Shown here piece by piece: positions 34,351 through 47,500 of a stretch of 64,000 nucleotides of DNA (position 1 is the first letter of the stretch; the number at the start of each line of letters is the position of its first letter). The notes below the pieces were generated by a model. The model saw only the letters and a program-made list of their open reading frames with translations, had not been told where the DNA came from and ran no database searches. This DNA is from Closterium sp. Naga37s-1 (lineage: Eukaryota; Streptophyta; Zygnematophyceae; Desmidiales; Closteriaceae). Made by a program: the position numbers and the translations under genes. The stretch spans positions 248,001 through 312,000 of the forward strand of contig CANJKZ010000924.1 of assembly GCA_947471745.1 (NCBI GenBank), in the 5' to 3' direction.

Positions 34351-35319
34351 CCACCAAGATGACTCAACAAGTTACATGTGTAGCCACGATTTCGATGTTT
34401 TGAGTTCCTCAACTCCAGGGCTATCTTTCTACGGATCCCAGCCCGAGCATCCAAACTTAGTTACTAAGGTGAAAGCCCAGCTAGCTTTACTCGAGTTGCA
34501 TTGCCTAGTTTAGGCCTAGGCACATTGGGTTATTTGTTAATTCCATGTTATCTGTACGTTACAAGTCATAATACTGCATGAGTTTTTCTAACCGCAGCCG
34601 TTCTTAGTGCTGCAAGTCAATGCCGAAATCCGTGACATTGACTCGCGAACGTAGCTTCCAGATGAGGTGTGGTTGGGATAACGTGGATCAGTTGTCCGGT
34701 TTTGCAAGTCATGTGCATCCCAGGTATCATCTGCGGTCCAGCTTTTCTCGTCCCCTTATCCGTCACCGAAGAGGATCGTGTCCCGCTCGGGCTCGAAATT
34801 TAGGGAAACGCGGGCGATGTTGTGCGCATATCATCGAAGAGGAGTCGCCTTGTCTCACTGATGTTCTCCCTTTCAGGGAGGGTTCGATTAGGTTCGACCA
34901 CCAAAGAAACGGATGCACGTGGACAGCAACTGACGTCATTGAGATGGACGCTGACGAGGAACACCACCCACTTTACTTTCAGAGGTGGACGGGGAATGTG
35001 GAAAGGGGAGGAAACGGAGGTGAAATCGTTATTCGCCCCCAAATTTCCACACAATTGCGCGCTTCGCGCGTGTGAGTGAGCACTGAGCATCGCCAGGCAC
35101 GGATGGCCAATTCACGCATTTCCCTTTTTCCCAGGATCCTAATCTCATGCCCGTGCTCGCTCCATTTTGGCTGGTGAGAGCTTGTACCTGATGGTTCACG
35201 CATAAATAAGCGTGCAATTCGCATTTTATTAATCAACGACGCTCTTCTTAACTTTCCATTCACCTACGCGGCTGCTCATCTTCACGTCAGAAGCTCTTAC
35301 CCTCACAGTCTTCGACGCC
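34351..35319. other. Intergenic, upstream of the LCIB-like gene
   Basis: No gene recognised. TTTTGAGTTCCTCAA at about 34399 resembles the junction palindrome but has no duplication around it. The last 120 bp hold the likely core promoter. Confidence 0.5.
35203..35211 (+). promoter_or_regulatory. Possible TATA-like element of the LCIB-like gene
   Basis: CATAAATAAG lies about 117 bp upstream of the ATG in a locally AT-rich patch within GC-rich sequence. Position and sequence are the only evidence. Confidence 0.3.
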
Positions 35320-37261
35320 ATGGCAGCTCTCTCCACCTCCGCAGCGGTGTCTGCCCGCTCCCTGTCCCTTGCCGGCTCTAGCCTGACCACATCCACCCGC
35401 GCCGCCGCGCTTCCCGCGTTTACCGGGCTCAGGTCAGCCAAGGCGGCCCCGGCAGCCAAGTACGCCGCTGCGCACCGCCCGTCGTGCGCCTGCGCGTCGT
35501 GCAGACAACATGGCGTCGTCATGGCGAGCTCTGACATCACCGGTATCCAGCCCGCCGCCGCCGGTGGCGCGACCTACTACGTCGTGAACATCACCTTCCC
35601 CAGCCCCGGCCCAGCCGTCGCTCCCGCCGCGGCCGTCGCGACGCCCGCAACTGCCGCCGCATCTCCCGTCGTGGACACCACCGCCTCCGTGGCGGACGCG
35701 TCGGGGAGCAACGGCTCCGCCGTGCAGCGCGTGAAGCAGGCGGCACTGCCGGCGCTGGCGACGATGGCGGAGTTCTTCCCCACCGCGCGACAGGAGGACG
35801 ATTTCATGCACGCCGTGGCGCTCGAGCTGAACAAGCTCGGCTTCCGCAGGTAAGCTCGTAACTGTTTACCCTGCGCACTGCCCTGCTATAACATGGGTCA
35901 TTTGTGGCGCATGAACTGGGCGTTAGAGCCGCATTGACTGCCCTTGAGTTCCTTCTTCCTTTTAGCGCATGAACGTGCTGTCGAATGCGTTCGAACGGCA
36001 TGCAGTGTGCAATTAGCACTGGCCACCAGAGTCATGCCATGAAACGTCTAAGGCTCTTGCTTCTTCCTATTTTGACTTTCTCTCCGCTACTAGCACCTTT
36101 TGCTTGTCCTCCAATTTCGACCCTTGCGTCTCAATCCTTCTTTTGCAAACAATCCCCCCCCACCCACCCGCTCGTCGCTACTCCCCAGGGATAACGGCAT
36201 CGCGCTGGTGAACACGTGCCGCGACGAGATGTGCCGGCCGATCGTGAACCTGATCGACAAGGAGTTCGGCCTCTCGTTCAACGTATCTGGACTGGGCGGG
36301 CTGGTGAACTGCGGCAAGACGGGCTTCAAGGCCGCCATGAGCCACTCGCCCGAGTTCCTCTGCGACGTCGACGGCACTATCAAGGAGCGATGTAAGTGCC
36401 GCTGCTGCTCCCGCTGCTCGATCCCAGTAAAAAGCATTTTTTAACGAACAATTTGGTCGCAATTTCAGGCAGTATGATTGCATTAGTTCGTTATTTTTCG
36501 CCACAATCGTCTCACAATCTCCGACCCTTCTTTCCCTCCGCCCCCATCTCTCTCTCTCGTCCCTTCCTTCGCCCTTTCCCCTTTTCCCCTTCCCCCTTCG
36601 CCAGACATCTTCTTCGCGTTCCCCCACGTGTCCGTCGGCGAGTCCGGCGACGTCGGCTCTCTCCTCCGCCGCGGGCGCGGCAAGCCGTCGAGCGCGTGCG
36701 GTGCGCTGATCGCGATCAAGAACGACATCAACGCGGGCAGCGGACCCTCCCCCGACGACGACGACGCGGAGTACCAGCTGCTCAAGACCAAGGTCATGGA
36801 GAAGGTGCAGCGCAAGAAGGAGGGCGAGCTGCTCTCGCTCGTGCAGGTCACCAAGGCCGCGCTCCAGGCGATTAACGATGACTTGGAGAAGCTTATCTCG
36901 CTTACCGTCGACCCCGCTACCGCGGATTACGCCGTCATCACCGGCGTGCAGATCCACTCCGGAAACCAGGCTAGTTCCTGCGCCTACGTTTCGTCTTTTT
37001 AACACCTTCACTCTCTTTCGTTGATGCAGCGTATCTGGCTTCAGGCTTTCCACACGTCGCTGAAAATTAATGTCCTTCCCCCACCCACCCCCCTTTATTT
37101 TTTCTTTGTGCGAACAGATCCAGGGCGAGCCTTTCCGTACGGAGCGCACTTGCGACTACATCGCGCCGCACCAGATGTACGCCGTGGTGCGCGGCAAGCG
37201 GTATGACCTGCAGCTCGACTCGTCCGCTGAGACCCCCGAGGTGGCTGCCAGCGTTAACTAG
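35320..37261 (+). CDS. LCIB: LCIB/LCIC-type (theta-class) carbonic anhydrase-like protein, plastid
   Basis: Exons 35320-35849, 36189-36391, 36605-36969, 37118-37261; 413 residues, near the ~450 of Chlamydomonas LCIB. The first ~70 residues are Ala/Ser/Thr/Arg-rich with no acidic residues, a plausible plastid transit peptide, followed by an Ala/Pro/Val linker. The conserved family domain starts near 150 with NTCRDEMCRPI, GLGGLVNCGKTGFKAAMSHS, YIFFAFPHVSV, SSACGAL and DPATADYAVITGVQIH. From the spacing known for this family, Cys187, His252 and Cys276 are the probable zinc ligands, with Arg188-Asp189 beside them. LCIB proteins interconvert CO2 and bicarbonate and recapture leaked CO2 near the pyrenoid; activity varies among members. 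Intron 3 appears to use a GC donor (CCAG/GCTAGT); a weak GT donor at 36987 would add six residues. Unlike its neighbours, the gene has short introns without exon-end copies. Confidence 0.9.
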
Positions 37262-40200
37262 ACCCACCGTCCAAGGGTACTAGATGCGGGTGGAGGGCTC
37301 ATGGGAGAACTTGCGCGGGAGGTCAGGTGGTTCTGTATGTTATTTTCAGCATTTTTGCCATTACGTGGTTACTCTACAAAGAATGAGAGCACACAAAATC
37401 ACCGAAAGGGCAACTATGGGTAGGTATTCACAAAAACAAACAAGTCTGCGGAAAGCTGGATGCAAGGTTGAGAGAGTTCCAGATACATCTGACACACTCT
37501 GGGAACTGCTCATGTTTGCGAACCCATCCGCAGACGTGTGCTGATTGGCCGCGATACTATGAGAGAAGCGCATGCTGATTGGCCGCGCAACTCTGTGACA
37601 AGAGCTTGCTGATTGGCCGCGCTAGTCTGAGACAAGCGCGTGTTGATTGGTGGTTTGGGGTACATTGAAATTTTCACGTTTTACAACTGCACTCGATATT
37701 ACCGAAAGGATGTCTGATGCGGTTTAGTGCAAACATGGGGATAGTAATGAACCCGCTAGATTTAACAACCCGAAATTTTGTTTCTTAATATTTCTCTGGG
37801 AGTTTTTTCTAGTTTGAATAACAAAAAATTTCCATTTGAGTTGTCTTACCTGAAAACGAAAGGAACTGTGTGAGGCAACTACAGTATTTTATATTATTTA
37901 TAATGTTGCGACATCCCTTATATTCTATGTCCGTCACTCATTACAGGGGATCGAATCGTTATGGATAAGGAAAAGGATCCGCCGCCCTTCATCGATGACG
38001 CAAAGTTTTTGTCCAGCGCAGACCAAACATGTGTGTTGCACTTCTGCGATTAGACATCCTGGGCAGCAGTAACCAGTTCATTCTTACCTCGTCGCTTCGC
38101 GAGCCTCTACTTTAGTCTCGTCCATGCCATGTTGGCACAGCTGGCAAACTTTTTGACTTGTGATACGAAGCGAGCGGCCAACCCTGAGCTTGAAGTGGCC
38201 CAGTTTCTAGCAGCAGGTTCATTTTGTGCCGTGATGCTTGACCCTTCGTCTCCGAACCTCCCAATATCCCAAGCTGGTACCTTGTTCTCATCTTGCTCCT
38301 GCTCAAACTAATCTCAATGCGTACCGCTTACACTACTCTCTGCCCCCACATTCCTCTATTCTTTTATGACACCTGCTTACTAACTCTCCGCCCCGCCCGT
38401 TTTTATTCTTTTACCAATCCCGCCCCCTCTCTCTGACAGAATATTAATGCGATCGCAAGGCTGCAATTTCCGTGAGCGGCACCGTGTGAGGCTTCGCGCG
38501 GCACGGCGTTGACCACCGCAACGGGCGCGACAACTACGGCGAGCCGCCATGCTAATGCCAGCCCGGCGCACAGCACTCGCTCACTCTCCCTTCCCATCGC
38601 GCCGCCAGGCACCTTCGACGCCTTGTGCTTCTGCTCGACTGGCGTCACGCCGAGCCACTTTCTACATCTACGCCCCGCTTTTTCCTCTACTATAGTAAGA
38701 AACTTGTGTTCCTGATGTTCACAATGCTTCACTATCAATTGGATTGTGCCGTCTGTTTATCCTCTGTGCAGAGTCATTGGCTCTCGTGTCTTGTACAAAC
38801 GCTCAAACCACTTGCAAATTCATCATACCCAAGACAACGAAGACTGCAGATTTGAGATTCAAGTTGGACAGCACTGTGTGAACTGGCGTAAGCATGGGTA
38901 TTACCGTCTCGTTTAATACCCTTTTATCGTGGTTGATGAATGGTTGCTTTCGCCATTAACCCAGTGCTTCGTGTAGTGTTTCGGATGTGTGTGAGGAATG
39001 CGCAGCTTGTGGTCTTACTACTAATTAGGTAGTTCATTATTGGCTTTACGGGGTACCTGGTTAGGCTCTAATGTGATGTCATGGTATAAACTCTAATGTC
39101 ATAGTTGTACCAATGCGCCGCAAACGTACCGGTATGTGTACTTGAAAATCAACTGTAAATCACGGTAGCGGATCGGCACAAAAAATCTTTTCATAGTAGC
39201 GGTGATAGTATTTTGTATATGCTCAAATCGTTTTCTGGTATATTGTTTGTACACACTACACTATTTTGATTATTTTAATTTCATTTCTGCTTACAGTCAC
39301 ATCTGGTTTTAGAACAAAACTTAGGAAATTATAGTTGTATGGTGTTTTCTAAACTTAGTGTATTTTTACGAATTTTTGCTATATCCCTATCGGTGCACAC
39401 TGTACAAAGTTTATGCAATCCTCTTTCAAAGAATGTGGAAACCACAAACAATCCTCTCAAGGTATGCCCCGGGTAACTTCAAACTTACCCACCCTGTTTC
39501 TAAGCAATGCGCATACGGTAGTAATGCTAAAAGTGTGTTGTCAGCAGGTACTTTTAACAATGATAGGGGATTGATTTTTCATTCTTTTTCGGCTGAATTC
39601 TTTGTTGAGTAGACTCTGCTGTATCAAATCAAATGAGTAAGCTATTATCGAACACAATCTGAATTAATATGCTACAATGGAACAGTTCGGCCACAACGGT
39701 TACAGTTTTCCATCTAACAAACTGATCGACAGAACTCAACAGTTCTCTACTGACCTTAGCCACCATCCGCGCCTGCGCGATGCTCTCAGAACGCGGCAGT
39801 GGCAGAAAGAGTAAAACGCAGTGGACCCGTCCGCAGACTGAGATCACGGTTCTGAAGTTCGCCCGCCACCAAAGTCTGGCCAAGTTTCCCATTCAATCCA
39901 CGTCATTGTGATTTGGCAGCAGCACCACACGAATCTGGACCACCAATGTACCGGTCACGCGAATTGTGTGCACGATATCGTATGTTTTCTGCGACCGTCA
40001 GCAACTGCACGGTCAACCGGGGGTTTGATACCTGGTTTTGGCCCTCGCTTGGAAACCAGACGTTGAGGGGTGTCGCAGTCGTTTTCGAAACCAGCTTTTG
40101 ATTGGATGTAAGGTCGTCCGCACAGTGCAAACCGATAGACCTTGCGATCGTTGGGAAATCATCCAGGACGTGTCACTGTGTGGCCAGCGTTCCTTTACAT

Positions 40201-40654
40201 GTCGATCCTGGCCATTTTGGGCCAGATGGCGGGCGGACAAAACCAGAACCGTGCTCTGAGATCTCTGAGCAAACTAGCCAGCGTTGGGCTACGAGGACAA
40301 GAAAGTTGCAATGGAGAGAAAGCATGAACAAAGCTGAAGCCAAATAATAATGCGTGGGCTATGCAACACTGGCTATGGTGTTTTGGCTGATCCTGAGTCC
40401 TGACTGAAGTGACCTAGGCGATGCGACAAAGTAAGGTCTGGCAGAGGCAGGCGCCATATTTTCGCGGAATCCGCACCGGTATAGAAAATTGCGAATCAGC
40501 CGGGGATTTTTGCACTCGATCCTACTCATTGTATCCCCCCAGACCTTTGCAGCTTGATCTCGGCGGCAAAGGAGCGCACGCTCGCCTACCCCACCCTTTG
40601 AATTGGCTATGCTGAGTAGCGCTGTGATAACAGCCGAAGAACAGGTGAACAGTG
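37262..40654. other. Gene-poor stretch between the LCIB-like gene and copia D
   Basis: Apart from the CCAAT array, nothing is recognised: open frames are short, on shifting strands and without familiar motifs. It is AT-richer than the genic parts. Confidence 0.5.
37541..37650. promoter_or_regulatory. Array of four CCAAT boxes with 34-bp spacing
   Basis: CTGATTGGCCGCG starts at 37541, 37575 and 37609, and TTGATTGG at 37643, each exactly 34 bp apart. Linkers share GAGA/GACAAGCGC. The reverse strand reads CCAATCA, the NF-Y core. It lies 280 bp past the LCIB-like stop codon, with no recognised gene nearby downstream, so the target is unknown. A tandem repeat that happens to contain CCAAT cannot be excluded. 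Confidence 0.6.
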
Positions 40655-40798
40655 TGTCAAAACATATTGTTCTGCTTATTTCACTCTAGGTTGTGTAGGG
40701 TTCTTTCCTTAGAGGGTACAACAATCTCTCTCGATAGTCCTTGTACCCCCCCCCCCCTTACCTAATCGACACTTCTCATCTAGCTAGTAACTCAAACA
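40655..40798 (+). repeat. 5' LTR of copia D (144 bp)
   Basis: Begins TGTCAAAACATATTG and ends CTCAAACA directly before the primer-binding site. It contains a poly-C tract after TTGTA. Unusually short for copia. Confidence 0.7.
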
Positions 40799-41256
40799 TG
40801 GTATTAAGAGCACAATTCTCCTTAGGACCGAAATTTTAAAAGGGCCCACCACTACTATTTCGACCTGCTGCCCGAGTCGCGCCCCTAGGAGAAACGCGAA
40901 ATGCGAAATCGTGCCCTAGGCGAGACTGTTCCTTTTTTCTGCCTAGACGCGATTTTCTGTTCCTAGTCACGTACGACCCCCCTGACCGAGCCCTAGCTGC
41001 CCCGTGCGCCTCTAGCGCGGCCCGTCAGCCCCTACGCCCGGTCCCCCCCTCGTTCCTGCTGCTGCGCGCGCCACTCACGCTGCCCGCCAGCCCCTAGCAC
41101 GCACCTGATGCGCGCTCCTCGTAGTGCTGCCCCGCACGCACCTGTTGCGCGCCCCTGGTTTGCACGCCCACAGCCCACGCGCGCCTACTGCTACTACGCG
41201 CTGCCCAGCCCGAGCTGTCACTGCTGCTGCTACTGACGCTACTGCTGCTACAGCTA

Positions 41257-41500
41257 TTGCGACTCACTGCTGCTGCTACTGAAGCTAGTGCTACTACAGC
41301 TAGTGCTACTCACTGCTGCTGCTACTGAAGCTAGTGCTGCTACAGCTAGTGCTACTCACTGCTGCTGCTACTGAAGTTAGTGCTGCTACAACTAGCGCTA
41401 CTCACTGCTGCTGCTACTGAAGCTAGTGCTGCTACAGCTAGTGCTACTCACTGCTGCTGCTACTGAAGCTAGTGCTGCTACAGCTAGTGCTACTGCTGCT
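41257..41500 (+). repeat. 46-bp tandem array in the copia D leader
   Basis: The unit begins CACTGCTGCTGCTACTGAAG and recurs at 41311, 41357, 41403 and 41449, exactly 46 bp apart, with partial units on both sides. Confidence 0.92.
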
Positions 41501-44500
41501 GCTGCTACTACGGCACTTGCTACAGCTGCTACTGACTGAAGCTACTGCTGCTACAGCCCGTGCTACTGCTGCTGCTACTGAAGCTTCTGCTACTACAGCC
41601 CGTGCTACTTGCTGCATCTGCTCCTCCTTGCTGCTGCTGCTGCTACTTGCTGCAGCTGCTCCTCCTTGCTGCTGCTGCTGCTACTGAGCGCCGGCTGCTG
41701 CTGCTGCTGCTGAGCGCCGGCTGCTGCTGCTGCTTGCCGCTGCTGCTCCGCCACTGAGTCCGAGCCGCGCCGCCCAACCCGAGCTGTCACTGCTGCTGCT
41801 GCTGCAACTACTGCTGCTATGGCTAACCTGTCAGTTCTTACGTTCGATGCTGAGGGCCGCGCGATTACCTTTGATGTCTGGCTCGACGATCTCCAGCTGT
41901 TCCTGCAGAGCGAGTCTAAGGATGGTGTTTCCCTGTTTTTGCACACTGAGGGAAAGCTCCCACCCCCTGCTGCCGACGCTGTAGAGAATCTGTCTAAGTG
42001 GCTCATGCGTGATGCAGCTGCCCGCCTTGCTGTCCGCAACCACCTGCCAGTCACTGAGCGCGCGCACTTTAGCCGGCAGAAAACGGCCAAGGATCTCTAT
42101 GACGCTGTGGTTTCTCGCTACTCCTCCCCAGCTACTGCTGCTGTAGGTCGTCTCATGCTGCCGTACCTGCATCCCGATCAAGCTGAGTTCCGCACTGTCT
42201 CTGACCTCTTTACCCACCTCCGCTCTAGTGAGGATCGCTTCCGTGCCGCTCTCAAGCCGGACTTTCTCGCTAAGAACCCCCCCCCGCAGTACTTCACCCT
42301 GTATTTTCTTATCACTCGCCTCCCTGACTCCCTTCGCACTGTCAGGGACCAGTTCCTAGCCATGGACCCCACTGAGCTCACACTTGACTCGCTCGAGAAG
42401 GCCCTTCTCGAGGTTGAGAAGAGCACTGTCGCTGTCGCTGCCTCTCGTGGCACCCCCCGCTCCCCCTTCTTTGAAGGGTATACTCCCTCCCCTCTCCTCC
42501 CCTCAGTTGCTACCGCTGCTGCAGTCGACCTCCTTGGTGCTGAGGACGTTGGCGCTGCGTCTGCTCCCAGTGGACGGCGCAACAACAGCAAGGGCAGAGG
42601 GGGCAGGGGTGGTGGTGGTGGCAGCAGCGGAGGGGGTGGCGGGGGTGGTGGCGGGGGTGGTGGAGGTTCTGGGGGTGGCTCTGGGGGTGGCGGCAGTGGA
42701 GGAGGCGGACAGGGTGGAGGAGGCGGCGGTGGTGGGGGGGGCGGTTGGGGTAGCGGGGGAGGCGGAGGAGGTCGGGGTGGGTCTGGCAGGGGTGGTGGCG
42801 CGCGTGGACCCTCCCGTGGCTACGGGAGTGGTCAGCAGCTGCCACGCCTCCCGGACAACCCCACCGACCAGCAGCTCCGTGAGTGGGTTCTCCAGCGTGG
42901 GGGCTTTGGGGGCTCTGGTCGCTGCCCTTATGTCCGGCGCACGGGGCCTCTGAAGGGCACAGTCTGCGGGAAGCCGCACACAGAGTACAAGTGCTTCGGC
43001 CGTCTTGAGGACGCCTGGGTGACTGAGTACACCGAGGACCAGCAGGTCCCGAACTGGCTGCAGCTGATAGGGAAAGGGGTAGATGTGTTTGCTCTTGACT
43101 TTGCTAAGATCAATGCTGCTCTCTATGCTATGTATGTTTCTGACTATAGTGTTGAGGGTGCGTGTTACTCGTGTGTGCCATGCGATGCTGGTGGTGATGC
43201 TGCTCCCCCAGGTGCTAGTGCGTCTGCTGCTGCCCTAGGTGCTAGTGTCGCTACTGCCCCAGGTGCTAGTGAGTCTGCTGCTCCTGCTGAGGTCTTGCAC
43301 ACTTTCACACTTGACTCTGGTGCGTCACGTTGCTTCTTTCGCGACAGCACCACTGTCACCCCACTCACTACCCCAGTCCCAGTCTCACTGGCGGACCCCT
43401 CTGGGGGCCCGGTGGTTGCACGCCACTCCACTGTCCTCCCGTGCCCAGCTGTCCCCTCTGGCTCTCTGTCCGGTCTCCACCTCCCCTCGTTCTCGACGAA
43501 CCTGGTGAGCAACGCCGTCCTTCAGGATGTATGGGTTGACACCTTTACTCCTGGAGGTCAGCGTGTGGCGATCTGCACATGCGCCAAGACAGGCCGTCAC
43601 CTAGCTACGTTCACACGACAGCCGGGGTCGAACCTGTACACACTCACCACAGCGTCTGCACAGGTAGCTGCGTCTGGTCAGGTGGCTGCGTCTGGTCAGC
43701 TCGCTGCGTCCTGCTCGTGTCGCCTCCTCACCCACCCTGCGCAGCTTTGGCACCACCGTCTTGGCCACCCGTCGCAACTGCGTCTGCGCGGCATGCACTC
43801 CCGGCTCCTGGTCTCTGGCCTCCCTGCGACCCTGCCCCCCCTCCCGCGCTCGCTTGCGCCGCCGTGCCTTCCTTGCGTCGAGGGGCGGCAGCGCGCCGCT
43901 CCTCACTCCTCCGAGTTTCCTCCGACCACTGCTCCTCTGCAGACTCTCCACCTGGACGTGTGGGGCCCGGCCCCCGTCGGTGGAACGGACCAGGAGTGCT
44001 ACTTCCTGCTGGTGGTTGACGACTACACACGCTACACCACAGTCTTCCCCTTGCGGCGCAAGGCGGATGTCAGTGGTGTCTTGATCCCCTGGATCCGTGC
44101 TACTCGTCACCAGCTGCGCGAGCGGTTTCGGCGGGACTTTCCAGTCCTGCGTCTGCACTCTGACAGGGGTGGTGAGTTCTCCTCTGGCGTCCTTGAGACG
44201 TTATGCCAGGATGAGGGCATCGCCCAGTCGTTCACGCTTCCGGCCTCTCCGCAGCAAAATGGGATCGCTGAGCGTCGCATTGGCCTGATCATGGAGGTTG
44301 CTCGTACCTCCATGATCCATGCGGCTGCTCCCCATTTCCTGTGGCCGTTTGCGGTCCGATACGCCGCGCATCAGCTCAACCTCAGGCCCCGTGTCTCTGC
44401 TCCAGAGACCTCGCCCACACTCCGTTGGACGGGACAGCCTGGTGATGCGTCGTCGTTTCGGGTCTGGGGCGCGCTCTCCCTTGTTCGCGATACCAAAGCG

Positions 44501-47500
44501 AGCAAGCTCTCCCCTCGCACTCTCCGCTGTGTCTTCCTGGGCTTCCCCACCGACGCTCCACCCTGACAGTTCTACCACCCTGCCTCGCGTCGTGTTCTGT
44601 CCTCTCAGGACGTCACCTTCGACGAGTCGGTCTGTTACTACCGACTTCACCCGCACGCGTCCCACCCGGTCCCCCTCGCACCTCTCTTCCTGGTACCAGT
44701 CCCCCCCCGGTAGACCCCCTTCCCCCGCAGGGTCCTGCTCCCTCAGGTGTGTCTCAGGTAGACCCACCCCCCTTGGATGAGCCGATTGAGATCTCTTCTG
44801 ACTCCTCTGACTCACCTGAGGGGGGTGACGCTGTCGCCGACGATACGGCGACCACTCGCCGCACTCCTCGCTTGGAGACCCCCCCGGGTTTCCCGCCACG
44901 GCCGTCTTCGCCGCCTCCGCAGCCTGCTGCTGTGGACTCTGGAGCTGAGACTACTGGAGCTGGGGCTGGGGGTGGTGAGTCTGGGGGTGCCCGCTCTCCT
45001 CGTCTGGCTACACCCCCCGGGTTCCCACCTCTGCCGTCTTCGCCGCTTCTGCAGCCTGCTGCTGTAGACACTGGAGCAGAGACTGAGGGTACTGAGCCTG
45101 GGGGTGCTGGGACTGAGGGTACTGAGCCTGGGGGTGCTGGGACTGAGGGTACTGAGCCTGGGGGTGCTGGGACGGAGGGTACTGGGCCTGAGGGTGCTGA
45201 GACTGAGGGTACTGAGCCTGCGAGTGCTGCGACTGAGGGTACTGAGCCTGCGAGTGCTGAGACCGAGAGTCCTACCTCTGGGGGTGCTGCGAGTTCGGGT
45301 GCTGACTCTGGGGGTGCTGCGAGTCCTTCTGGTGTTGGTGTCGTCGGAGCTCCTACCGGAGGACCTGGAGCTACTGGTGCTGGAGGTCCTGGAGGTGCTG
45401 CTGGTGCTGGAGGTCCTGGAGGTGTTGGAGGTACTGGAGGTGCTGCTGGTGCTGGTTGTCGGGGAGCTGCTGGTGCTGCTGGTCCTCGTGGAGCTGCTGG
45501 TGCTGTAGGTACTGGTGCTGGTGCTGGAGGTCGTGGAGCTGCTGGAGCTGCTGGTGCTGGAGGCGCTGGAGCTGCTGGGGCTGGAGGTGCTGGAGGTGCT
45601 GGAGGTCCTGGTGGAGCTACTGGTGCTCTTCGCCACCTTCTCAGTCTTCAGCCAGGTGCTACTGGCTTCCCTGTGGCAGGTACTACTCCTCCGTTGCTGT
45701 GTCCACCGGCGGACCAGTCACAGCCGCCGCTGCTACCACACTCCCCACTGCCTGCTCCTGCTCCTTACACTGCGGTGTCAGAGTCCCTGACTGAGCGTCG
45801 AGAGCCTGAGACTCGTGCTTCCACCCCTGAGCGTCGAGAGCCTGAGTCTAGCTTTGACCTTGAGCCTGAGCCTAGAGCTGCTGTCCGTGCTCGTGTTCCT
45901 CGTGTTCGTCGTCAGCGTGCTCCGGCTGTCCCCGGCACTCACGATATGACACTCCGTCCTTCCTCTGTTCCTCAGCGTGTTGTCCTACCGTTACCTCCTG
46001 CGTCCTCTTTGCCTGACGTTGCTGACCCTCCGTCTGACCTTGCTCGTGCGTCCAGTCCGACTGTTACTCGCCTTCTTGCTACGGTTGTGACGGACCCTAC
46101 GTTCTCGTCTCCTGCTGCGTCTGCCCTAGTAGCTGAGCTCGTTGACTTTGCTGCTGTGTACCGCCTAGACTACCTTGCGAGTCTTGTCTCTGACCCTGTC
46201 CCTGCCTGTCCTCCGTCCGTCGCGGGTGAGACTGCTCTTGGCTGCACTGCCCTTGGCTGTGACGTTCTTGAGGACAGACAGGAGGAGCTGGAGTGCCTTG
46301 CTGCCGCTTCACCCCATCACGCGACCATGCTGCTTGCCCCTGAGGGAGACCCGGATGCACTTGACATCCCCACCCCGCGCTCCTACAGGGAGGCGATTTC
46401 GGGTGAGTACTCCTCTCAGTGGCAGACAGCCATGGACGCAGAGATGGCTTCCTGGAAGTCCACAGGCACCTACGTCGACGAGGTTCCCCCACCTGGGGCG
46501 AACATCGTCAGTGGCATGTGGATTTTCAGGGTGAAGCGGCCGCCGGGTTCTCCGCCTGCCTTCAAGGCACGTTACGTTGCTCGAGGCTTCAGTCAGCGTG
46601 AGGGGGTCGACTTCTTTCAGACCTTCTCCCCCACCCCGAAGATGACCACTCTTCGGGTGTTGCTACACGTTGCAGCTCAGCGTGACTACGAGCTGCACTC
46701 CCTCGACTTCTCGACAGCTTTCTTGCAGGGTAGCCTTCACGAGGCCATCTGGTTGCGCCGTCCACAGGGCTTCACTGGGTCGTTTCCTGAGGGTACCCAG
46801 TGGAGCCTACGGCGACCAGTGTACGGCCTGCGTCAGGCGCCCCGCGAGTGGCACGACACACTGAGGACGACACTTGCGGCTCTTGGGTTTGCTCCTTCGA
46901 CTGCTGACCCATCGCTGTTTCTACGCACCGACACTACTCTGCCGCCGTTCTACATCCTCGTGTACGTCGACGACTTGGTTTTTGCTACTGCTGACACTGA
47001 GGCACTGGCCCTAGTGAAGGCGGAGCTGCAGGAGAGACACACCTGCACTGACCTGGGTGAGCTGAGGAGCTATCTTGGCTTGCAGATCACCCGGGACAGA
47101 GCACGGCGCACCATCACCCTGACTCAGTCACACATGGTGCACCAGGTCCTTCAGCGCTTCCGCTTCACGTACTCCTCGCCACAGCCCACTCCTCTAGCTA
47201 CCGGCCACTCGCTCTCAGCTCCACCTTCGGACGAGTCCGTAGAGCCGAGTGGTCCGTACCCAGAGCTTGTGGGCTGCCTCATGTACCTGATGACGTGCAC
47301 ACGACCTGACCTCGCGTACCCTCTCAGCCTTCTGGCTCGCTACGTGGCACCCGGTAGGCACCGAAAGGTGCACTTTGATGCTGCGAAGAGGGTACTGCGT
47401 TACTTGTGCAGCACATCGGGCATGGGGCTCGTGCTTGGAGGACGGGGTTCGGTGGTCCTCACAGGACACTCTGACGCTTCTTGGGCCGACGACCAGGCGA

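Noticed and set aside
34396-34413. TTTTGAGTTCCTCAAC as another junction palindrome
   Set aside because: Arms fit partly but no direct repeat flanks it, so it is not counted in the family.
34620-35079. Open frames upstream of the LCIB-like gene
   Set aside because: No familiar motif, overlapping frames on both strands, no splice or start context of note.
37262-40654. A hidden gene or RNA gene in the gene-poor stretch
   Set aside because: No tRNA-like arms, no splice-consistent coding pattern and no known motif could be seen.
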